From NCBI GenBank assembly GCA_022424815.1, contig JAKMGS010000066.1, forward strand, positions 1 to 9,477: a stretch of DNA of 9,477 bases. The letters run 5' to 3'. The translations under genes were made by a program, and so were the position numbers. Positions 1-5,958 of the stretch are shown here, one piece after another; within the stretch, counting starts at the first letter, position 1; each line of letters begins with the position of its first letter. The DNA is from Schleiferiaceae bacterium (GTDB lineage: Bacteria; Bacteroidota; Bacteroidia; Flavobacteriales; Schleiferiaceae). The notes under the pieces are model-generated. The model did no database searches, was not told the origin of the DNA, and saw nothing but the letters and a program-made list of their open reading frames with translations.

Positions 1-3000
1 ACCGTTTTTTGGACAAGGTTCAATATTCCTGCGGATGAACGATATGCAATATTGACTTCTTGGAATATTGATATTACCAAAGCCGGTTACAAGGCGAAAG
101 CAATTTTATACGCTCCAGCGTTATATCCAGATTCTATTCCTGGAACATTAGAAGAACGAATGACGGGCCTCAAGACTAAGCAATACCCTGAATTCTCCAG
201 TAAGCGAAATGATTATGTGATTGAAAATATTTTCGAAGATGTTCACTTTAAGGGCGGTTTAGGTGTTGTTGGTGCCCAATTATATGGAAATAGTCCCGAT
301 AATAAATTATGCGAGTTAGTCTTCACTAATGATACCAGTACGGTCATTACGTTAAAAAGTAGTAGGATAGCGTTTAAGGATAGTGGTATTGTCGCAAAAC
401 GAGTTGAAGTGGTAGCACACCTTGGAGCAGATAGTATATATCACCCTTATTGTGAAGCGCGATACGATCCATCTAAGGGACAACTACGAATACTGCGATT
501 TAAAAATGGATTGGGTAGGTGTTCTTGGATTGATAGTTACCATTCCATGGAGGTGGACGTGGATCAACTCATTTGGAATAAGGGCACTCCGTATTTGAAT
601 TTTAGAAATCTTAATCTCGGTTCAATGCAGGCCGCTGTTTTTGAGAGTAATCAATTCTTTAGAGTCAGAAGAATGGAGGAGTTGGCTGGACTTCAGACCG
701 TTCATCCGCTGATGAATTTAAGGGACGCGGCTTCTTTATGGGGCTTCAAAGAAGTTCCGGTCAAAGATTTGATTTATGCCCTGCGAATGCCCTTAGCAGA
801 TGGCGAGAATTTCATTTACGAGATGGCTATTCAAGGATTTGTGTTCTTGGATGAGGATAAGAACACAGTTGTTGTTACAGATAAGCTTTTTGAATATTTA
901 AGTAACTGGAGAGGGAAACGAGATTATGATGTGATTCAGTTTATTTCCCGAGTAGAGAAAGGTTTTAACGCGCAGATTAATCTCATCAACAATCAAATGC
1001 AAATCGCGGGCATCGGTATGATTGCGGTTAGCGATTCACAACAAGTAAGTCTCTATCCAAATGGTGGACTCATAGCCGTGAATGAAGACATGGACTTCAA
1101 GTTTGACGGCCTCATCAATGCGGGATTATTCAGTTTTTGGGGAAGCAATCATGAATTCAAATACGATCAATTTATGGTTGATATGCCGAAAATTGATTCC
1201 ATGCGATTCAAGGTAAAACAGTTTAATGTACCTCCAGGAGAGAGAGCTGGTTTAGTAAATGTTCAAACTGTTTTATCTAATCTACAAGGGCGATTAAAAA
1301 TAGACCGTTCTGATAACAAGAGTTCGAAAGAATACTATCCAGAATATCCCATATTCGAGGCCTTGAACAACTCATTTGTGTATTACGATCATCCGAGTAT
1401 TCACAATGGTGTATATAATCGTGAGGATTTCTATGTAGCAGTGGAACCTTTTACCGTGGATTCACTAGATAATGCTACAACTGATGGATTATTATTCGAT
1501 GCAACCTTCCATAGTGCCGATATCTTCCCAACCTTTCCACAGCCTCTCATGGTAATGCCGGATTATTCATTGGGATTTGAACGAATAATGTCTAATGCCC
1601 CTACTTACAAAGGTTCTGGTCAATTTGATGGGAGTCTTGCCTTGTCCAACAAAGGACTACAAGCCTCTGGATATATCAATTACATTCAAAGTACTTTGGC
1701 TAGTAACGATATATTGTTCTTTCCAAAACAGGCTTCTGGAAATGCTTCGAAATTCGATTTAACACAAAACACTACGATGGGTAAGGGTTATCCAAAAGTT
1801 GCAAGTTCGGATAACCCTTTTCTGTGGATGCCATACGAAGACGAATTATATCTTCGAACCCAAAGTGTACCATTCAATATGTTCTATGCGCAAAACCTGA
1901 ACGCCAGAGGTCAATTAACCTACGGAAGTAAAGGCTTATTTGGCGTGGGTGAGTTGCGATATGGTACCGCCATGCATAGTAGTAAAGAAGAGGGCTTTAC
2001 ATTTTATAACACTTCGTTTGTATCGTCTAACCAAGATTTCCGTGTGAAAACAAAATTGGATGATGAGCAATGGGCATTCCAAATGTTGGATGCGAGTTGT
2101 AACGTGAATTTTGATGAGCAATTAGGAGTTTTTGATAAAATTGATCCCTACAGTTATATAGACTTCCCTGCAAATCAGTACGTAGCTTTCATGGATCATG
2201 CTGAATGGAAAATGGAGAGTGCCACAGTAGATATCAAGCACAGCAAGGATGATAAAGCTTATTTGGTAAGTACTAACTCTTTTCAGGATAGTTTAGACTT
2301 CACAGCTGGTTTTGCTCGTTTTTCTCTCGTTCCAAGCATTTTGGAGGCTTATGATGTTCCAGAAATAGAAGTTGCTGATTCTCGTGTTATTCCAGATAGC
2401 GGTTATGTGGTTATTCGTACGAATGCAGTTATGGACCCGCTTGAAAATTCTAAAGTTATCGCAGATAGATTTTCAGAGCTTCATAATTTCTATGACAGCC
2501 ATATTCGTATTCGTGGGAAGTATTTGTTTAGTGGTTATGGTACTTACGACTATAAAGACGAAGAAGGGAATATTTGGCCAATTTCTTTTGAGACAATTAA
2601 ACCTGATACTTCAGGCACTACCATAGCCGAAGCGGAGATCCTTGAATCTGATGAATTTTATTTAAGTCCGTATTTCAGTTATCGCGGTGAAATTTCACTC
2701 CGTGCCGATGAAGTAGCTATGTATTATAAAGGCGCTATCAAGTTGTTGAATAACTGTGAAAACCTTCAAAGTACTTGGTATGATATTGCGACGACAATCG
2801 ACCCGTCGGATATCGTAATTGAACTGCCTGAACCGGATTTAAGTACATTCAGAGACAATACGTTCAATGGTATTTTCATTTCACAGGATAGTCTCGGGGG
2901 GCACAGTAACTTCCTGTCCAAATACGCCGATAGACGAGATATTGAAGTTATAAGTGCTAATGGTGTTTTATTCTACGATCATGATGAGGATGGATATGTG

Positions 3001-3774
3001 ATCACTACCGTAGACAAATTGATGGACTTCTCGGTTCCAGATCCCTATCTGGTCTTTTACAATAAGGAATGTGAACTGTACGGTTCGGGCCCACTCAAAA
3101 TACTCGAGAATACAGGATTAGTAGAAAGTCGAATGGGTGGTGCGGCTCGACATAACCTCAAGACTGATGAGGTGAGTATTGATGCCGTTTGGAGTATTGA
3201 TGCACCACTAGATAAAGATCAATGGGAGACAATAGCTAAACTTTTCGGTGACTTCTCAGGAACAGGTCGAATAGATGACTTTAACTATCAAGAAGGTATT
3301 TATTCGTTAATGGGTTCCAAGGAAGGGTCCAAATTCTTAGATGATTTAGCGGAATCAGAAGGAGATGGTAAGCTTCCAAAAGAGCTTCGAAAATCACTTG
3401 TTTTGAGTAAGATTGAAATGGCGTACAAAGGCGAGTATCGAACCTTCCAAGGAAATGGCGAAGCAATCATCCAAAATATCTATAATGAACCTGTTTTCGC
3501 CAAAGTAAATTGTTTAGTTGAGGTTAAAGAACGAAGTCGAGGAGGCGAGTTTACCATTTACCTGGACAATGGCACAGATTATCTTTTCATGAGTTACAAA
3601 CGTAATGTCATGAGCATACGATCGTCAGACGATGCTTTCAATGATGCAATATTGGCAAAGGATAATAATGCTCGGAGTGTTGCGGCTAAGGGTGATAAAC
3701 CGAGTTTTTCCTATAATCTTGCCGGAAGAGGAAAGGTAACTTTATTGAAACGTCGATTTGGTATAGAAGATTAG
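1..3774 (+). CDS. Very large conserved-type Bacteroidota protein of unknown function, 3' part only
   Basis: The reading frame is open from base 1 with no stop and ends at TAG 3772-3774. The visible 1257 residues are the C-terminal part of a longer protein. A TTG at 52 is an ordinary internal Leu codon, not a start. I do not recognise a named domain. The text is rich in short beta-strand-like stretches, aromatic residues and Gly/Asn/Asp turns, with no long hydrophobic segment. One part, around residues 509-526 (FPTFPQPLMVMPDYSLGF), and another around 1016-1030 (YLVFYNKECELYGSG) resemble what I remember of very large hypothetical envelope proteins of Bacteroidota. That is recollection, not a search. 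The stretch with alternating strands and phrases such as GQFDGSLALSNKGLQASG is reminiscent of AsmA/TamB-like beta-rich proteins, but this is only an impression. The C-terminus (KVTLLKRRFGIED) does not look like a type IX secretion sorting domain. Base composition is about 40% GC by spot counts, and Arg is often CGA or AGA, unlike the right half of the window. clpS follows after 60 bp on the same strand. Confidence 0.85.
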   Translation, partial: TVFWTRFNIPADERYAILTSWNIDITKAGYKAKAILYAPALYPDSIPGTLEERMTGLKTKQYPEFSSKRNDYVIENIFEDVHFKGGLGVVGAQLYGNSPDNKLCELVFTNDTSTVITLKSSRIAFKDSGIVAKRVEVVAHLGADSIYHPYCEARYDPSKGQLRILRFKNGLGRCSWIDSYHSMEVDVDQLIWNKGTPYLNFRNLNLGSMQAAVFESNQFFRVRRMEELAGLQTVHPLMNLRDAASLWGFKEVPVKDLIYALRMPLADGENFIYEMAIQGFVFLDEDKNTVVVTDKLFEYLSNWRGKRDYDVIQFISRVEKGFNAQINLINNQMQIAGIGMIAVSDSQQVSLYPNGGLIAVNEDMDFKFDGLINAGLFSFWGSNHEFKYDQFMVDMPKIDSMRFKVKQFNVPPGERAGLVNVQTVLSNLQGRLKIDRSDNKSSKEYYPEYPIFEALNNSFVYYDHPSIHNGVYNREDFYVAVEPFTVDSLDNATTDGLLFDATFHSADIFPTFPQPLMVMPDYSLGFERIMSNAPTYKGSGQFDGSLALSNKGLQASGYINYIQSTLASNDILFFPKQASGNASKFDLTQNTTMGKGYPKVASSDNPFLWMPYEDELYLRTQSVPFNMFYAQNLNARGQLTYGSKGLFGVGELRYGTAMHSSKEEGFTFYNTSFVSSNQDFRVKTKLDDEQWAFQMLDASCNVNFDEQLGVFDKIDPYSYIDFPANQYVAFMDHAEWKMESATVDIKHSKDDKAYLVSTNSFQDSLDFTAGFARFSLVPSILEAYDVPEIEVADSRVIPDSGYVVIRTNAVMDPLENSKVIADRFSELHNFYDSHIRIRGKYLFSGYGTYDYKDEEGNIWPISFETIKPDTSGTTIAEAEILESDEFYLSPYFSYRGEISLRADEVAMYYKGAIKLLNNCENLQSTWYDIATTIDPSDIVIELPEPDLSTFRDNTFNGIFISQDSLGGHSNFLSKYADRRDIEVISANGVLFYDHDEDGYVITTVDKLMDFSVPDPYLVFYNKECELYGSGPLKILENTGLVESRMGGAARHNLKTDEVSIDAVWSIDAPLDKDQWETIAKLFGDFSGTGRIDDFNYQEGIYSLMGSKEGSKFLDDLAESEGDGKLPKELRKSLVLSKIEMAYKGEYRTFQGNGEAIIQNIYNEPVFAKVNCLVEVKERSRGGEFTIYLDNGTDYLFMSYKRNVMSIRSSDDAFNDAILAKDNNARSVAAKGDKPSFSYNLAGRGKVTLLKRRFGIED

Positions 3775-3797
3775 GTTGAATAATTTTTAGGTTGCAC

Positions 3798-3829
3798 TTG
3801 CATCCATTAGGCTAAAGCATCTAAATTTG
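3798..3829 (+). promoter_or_regulatory. Candidate Bacteroidota-type promoter for clpS
   Basis: TAAATTTG at 3822-3829 matches the Bacteroidota -7 consensus TAnnTTTG exactly, and a TTG at 3798-3800 lies 21 bases upstream, an acceptable place for the -33 element. The box ends only 5 bases before the clpS ATG. If it is used, transcription would begin at or next to the start codon and the mRNA would be nearly leaderless. In an AT-rich gap such a match could be chance. Confidence 0.45.
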
Positions 3830-3834
3830 AAAAC

Positions 3835-4104
3835 ATGAGCACGAAAGAGCAATTTCAAAATCAACATGAAACCGTACTTCAAGCGGAGCGTTCTCTGGTT
3901 CTATTCAACGACCATGAGAATACCTTTGATTTCGTTATCGATGTACTATGTGCTGTATGTGAACACACTGAGGAACAAGCCGAACAATGTGCTTGGATAA
4001 CTCATTACAAGGGTAAGTGCCAAGTCATGACAGGTGAAATAGAAGAATTACAACAAAAGGCTTCTATAATGGGTGATGTAGGTCTTACCGTCGAGGTACA
4101 ATAA
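3835..4104 (+). CDS. clpS: ATP-dependent Clp protease adaptor ClpS
   Basis: This is an 89-residue adaptor that, in the ClpS family, binds proteins with N-terminal destabilising residues (N-degrons) and hands them to the N-domain of a ClpA/ClpC-type unfoldase for degradation by ClpP in the cytoplasm. The ClpS core fills residues 21-88: LVLFND at 21-26, followed by TFDFVIDVL, then AEQCAWITHYKGKC with the conserved binding-pocket His at 57, and a last strand GLTVEV. N25 and D26 fit the family's N-D-D substrate-binding motif, but the third position is His27. The short N-terminal tail (about 20 residues) is normal for the family. ATG 3835 is the only in-frame start that keeps the core; the next in-frame Met is residue 65. 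There is no Shine-Dalgarno sequence. The gene stands between the giant protein gene and a tRNA gene and probably has its own promoter. Confidence 0.9.
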   Translation: MSTKEQFQNQHETVLQAERSLVLFNDHENTFDFVIDVLCAVCEHTEEQAEQCAWITHYKGKCQVMTGEIEELQQKASIMGDVGLTVEVQ

Positions 4105-4122
4105 GAGTATATTTTCTAGTCA

Positions 4123-4144
4123 AAAAATCCCAATAGGGACTTTT
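4123..4144 (+). terminator. Weak candidate terminator after clpS
   Basis: Nineteen bases after the clpS stop, AAAA-A-TCCC and GGGA-C-TTTT can pair around an AATA loop, leaving one A-C mismatch. The only T run is the TTTT that forms the 3' arm, so termination would be weak. The element is nearly symmetrical and also resembles a terminator on the opposite strand. It overlaps the -33 element of the tRNA promoter. Confidence 0.4.
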
Positions 4145-4170
4145 GCAATTAAGTTTTTGGTCTATATTTG
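4142..4170 (+). promoter_or_regulatory. Bacteroidota-type promoter of the tRNA-Arg gene
   Basis: TTTG at 4142-4145 and TATATTTG at 4163-4170 match the -33 (TTTG/TTG) and -7 (TAnnTTTG) consensus, with 17 bases between them. The -7 box ends 21 bases before the mature tRNA 5' end, leaving a short leader for RNase P to remove. Both the match and the position are good. Confidence 0.7.
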
Positions 4171-4191
4171 CCACCCCATACGGGAAAAGCT

Positions 4192-4265
4192 GGCCGCGTA
4201 GCTCAACTGGATAGAGTACTTGACTACGAATCAAGCGGTTGAAGGTTCGAATCCTTCCGCGGTCA
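4192..4265 (+). tRNA. tRNA-Arg (anticodon ACG)
   Basis: A full cloverleaf can be drawn over 74 bases. The acceptor stem is GGCCGCG 4192-4198 with CGCGGTC 4258-4264 (one G-T pair) and discriminator A4265. The D stem is GCTC/GAGT. The anticodon stem is CTTGA/TCAAG with loop CTACGAA, giving anticodon ACG at 4226-4228. The T arm is GAAGG-TTCGAAT-CCTTC. CCA is not encoded; the bases after the discriminator are CAA, so a CCA-adding enzyme must complete it. A34 of bacterial tRNA-Arg(ACG) is normally deaminated to inosine by TadA, letting it read CGU, CGC and CGA. It has its own promoter and terminator and so is a single-gene transcription unit. Confidence 0.97.
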
Positions 4266-4274
4266 CAAAGAACC

Positions 4275-4309
4275 AAAAAAGCCCTGCAACGAAAGTTGCG
4301 GGGCTTTTT
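4275..4309 (+). terminator. Strong intrinsic terminator after tRNA-Arg
   Basis: GCCCTGCAAC 4281-4290 pairs fully with GTTGCGGGGC 4295-4304 (ten pairs, one T-G) around a GAAA loop, followed by TTTTT 4305-4309. Six A's precede the stem, so the reverse strand also ends in a T run. The element could therefore stop transcripts arriving from the amylase side as well. Confidence 0.92.
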
Positions 4310-4321
4310 CATTTACAAGCG

Positions 4322-4554
4322 CCCGAAGCTTGCTTCAGGGCGCGGGGAAATGGAAAAGCCGCTGGGCAGCGACAGCTGCACAGGGCTTGTTGATTCGGAA
4401 TTTGGAGCAGGAGGGATCTTTGCCGAAGGCAAAAATCCCCGAAGCTTGCTTCAGGGCGCGGGGAAATGGAAAAGCCGCTGGGCAGCGACAGCTGCACAGG
4501 GCTTGTTGATTCGGAATTTGGAGCAGGAGGGATCTTTGCCGAAGGCAAAAATCC
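4322..4554. repeat. Perfect two-copy tandem repeat of a 116-bp hairpin-rich unit
   Basis: Bases 4322-4437 and 4438-4553 are identical at all 116 positions by eye, and the match runs one base further, to 4554. The unit is about 57% GC. It contains three possible stem-loops, given for copy 1. The first is CCC-GAAG-(CTTG)-CTTC-A-GGG at 4322-4340, which the flanking sequence lengthens to GCGCCC/GGGCGC (4319-4343) in copy 1 only. The second is a longer stem at 4356-4388: AAGCC/GGCTT outside, CTG/CAG next, GCAGC-(GACA)-GCTGC inside. The third is GGGAT-C-TTTGCC-(GAA)-GGCAAA-A-ATCCC at 4413-4439, with one mismatch. Open frames across it change reading phase between copies because 116 is not a multiple of 3, so it is unlikely to code for protein. 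It fills the gap between convergent transcription units. It could be a dispersed REP/MITE-like element, a structured RNA gene, or a simple duplication. Confidence 0.95.
4530..4554 (-). terminator. Hairpin at the amylase stop codon, possible 3' end structure
   Basis: On the - strand, starting with the last base of the TAG stop, GGATTTTTGCC and GGCAAAGATCC pair with one A-C mismatch around a TTC loop. No T run follows, so it is not a canonical intrinsic terminator. It could protect the amylase mRNA 3' end. It is the third hairpin of repeat copy 2; copy 1 offers the same structure 116 bp further on. Confidence 0.35.
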
Positions 4555-5942
4555 TACTTCACCAATATTTGATACTGATAAGGCGCTAACATCAAGGTAG
4601 TACCTGTATTGATGGTAGTACTACTCACGGGATCAAGCACAGAAACACTTTGCCAATCACTTGGTAGCCCTATGCTCATGGCAGAGTTCCGTGGATTGAC
4701 TGCAACGAGGGCCTCATACCCAGCGCCAGTGGCGGTGAAGGCGGCGATGTTGAACGTAGAAAAATTGGTCCTAGATTCCCCTCTAAGCGCATCGTAGGTG
4801 TTGTACGCCGACAAAATCGCCCTGTATTCCTTCGTTACCTCTGGGTTCAGGGACCAATTAATGGCCACGCTCGTTGGCGTAAAGAAAGGCAGCTTGTACG
4901 GCAGCGCTTTCTCTTGGCCATTGTACAATAACGGTACGCCCCCCATAGTGGTGGCCAATACAAAGGCACTCATGACCTTGTCCTGGTTTCCAAAAAGTGC
5001 TTGAGGGGTGTTGTCCCAAGCGTTTTGGTCGTGGTTAGTCACAAAGCGTACCATGGTTTTACCGGGGTCGAGGCTGAAGAATTCGGTCGCGTGCTGGGTA
5101 TAGAGCCCGCGTGCATCATCACCCTGAGTGAAGACTCCGAGGCTCTTGCCGTAGAAGCCCCAGCTGAAGGCCATATCAAATCCTTTGTTCAAGAGGCTCA
5201 AATCATCAGATTCCGCGAACATGATCAAGTTGCGGTTGGGGAGGCTGCGCAAGGTGTCGATGGCTTCTTCCCAAAACCATCCGGGCACGCCGGTGGCGTA
5301 ATCACAGCGGTAGCCGTCAATATTGGCCTCAAGGACCCAATATTTCATGGCGCTGATCATCTCTCCGCGCATTTCAGCGTTGCTGTAGTTGAGTTCGGCA
5401 ACATCTTGCCAATTCGTTCCTGGGGGATGAATAATCACTCCATTTTGCTTGATATAGAAGCTTTCATCCGACATCCAGATGTGGTCCCAGGAGGTGTGGT
5501 TGGCGACCCAATCCATCATCACGGCCATGCCTTTGGCGTGGGCGCTATCAACCAGTTCGCGCAGCTCGTCTAAATCTCCATAATTAGGATTGAGGCTCTT
5601 ATAATCCTTGATGCAATAGGGCGAACCTACACTGTTGAGGGAACCCATCTCATACACTGGCATCAGCCAGATCACATTTACTCCAAGATCTTTGATGCTA
5701 TCCAAGCGGGGCATGATGCCTGCAAAATCTCGTGAAGCTGAAAACACCAAAGGGTTTACCTCATACATCACGACATCGGAGGGTGTGGGTACCGCATCGA
5801 ACGGCGTGCCATATTGGGTGTAGCCATCTCCAGGGTTGCCGGTGGTATCCACGGGGTTTGGATTAGGATCACAGCAATCCACCGGTTCCTTATCGCAGGA
5901 TGCCAGGAAGACAATCAGAAGGAGAGGAGCTAGGTGTTTCAT
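4554..5942 (-). CDS. Alpha-amylase-family (GH13) glycoside hydrolase, lipoprotein
   Basis: A 462-residue enzyme expected to cleave or rearrange alpha-glucosidic bonds in starch- or glycogen-type glucans with retention. It opens with a lipoprotein signal: Lys-His, a hydrophobic core, and lipobox LASC with Cys16. Asp-Lys-Glu follows the Cys; an acidic/Lys stretch there resembles surface-export signals of Bacteroidota lipoproteins, so surface exposure is possible. A Pro/Asp-rich linker runs to about residue 45. The GH13 barrel follows with all key motifs: region I DWVANHT 144-150, region II GYRCD 210-214 (nucleophile D214), region III acid/base E244 (MFAES), and region IV TNHD 302-305 (D305). 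PLLYNGQE near 337-344 is also typical. A short beta domain ends the protein. The catalytic triad is intact. No SusC, SusD or other glycan gene is visible nearby. It lies 16 bp downstream of sulP, suggesting one transcript. The exact GH13 subfamily and substrate cannot be read by eye. Confidence 0.93.
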   Translation of the reverse strand: MKHLAPLLLIVFLASCDKEPVDCCDPNPNPVDTTGNPGDGYTQYGTPFDAVPTPSDVVMYEVNPLVFSASRDFAGIMPRLDSIKDLGVNVIWLMPVYEMGSLNSVGSPYCIKDYKSLNPNYGDLDELRELVDSAHAKGMAVMMDWVANHTSWDHIWMSDESFYIKQNGVIIHPPGTNWQDVAELNYSNAEMRGEMISAMKYWVLEANIDGYRCDYATGVPGWFWEEAIDTLRSLPNRNLIMFAESDDLSLLNKGFDMAFSWGFYGKSLGVFTQGDDARGLYTQHATEFFSLDPGKTMVRFVTNHDQNAWDNTPQALFGNQDKVMSAFVLATTMGGVPLLYNGQEKALPYKLPFFTPTSVAINWSLNPEVTKEYRAILSAYNTYDALRGESRTNFSTFNIAAFTATGAGYEALVAVNPRNSAMSIGLPSDWQSVSVLDPVSSTTINTGTTLMLAPYQYQILVK

Positions 5943-5958
5943 GGAAGTAAGGTAGTAA

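Noticed and set aside
2372..2626. Hydrophobic 84-residue open frame inside the giant gene
   Set aside because: Same-strand shadow in another frame; the apparent membrane-like text comes from T-rich codon positions of the real gene.
4309..4548. 79-residue open frame on the - strand in the repeat
   Set aside because: The two identical DNA copies give different peptide text because the period is not a multiple of three; this is expected from a stop-poor GC-rich repeat, not from a gene.
4322..4554. CRISPR array
   Set aside because: Only two 116-bp copies directly adjoining each other, no spacers and no cas genes.
4192..4554. Integrated element using the tRNA-Arg as attachment site
   Set aside because: No copy of the tRNA 3' end is seen elsewhere in the window and there is no integrase; the repeat shares no sequence with the tRNA.
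4239..4589. Open frame on the + strand through the tRNA, terminator and repeat
   Set aside because: It begins inside the tRNA, crosses a strong terminator and reads the two repeat copies in different phases.
5001..5573. 190-residue open frame opposite the amylase gene
   Set aside because: Antisense shadow over the catalytic region of an intact GH13 gene, with no recognisable domain.
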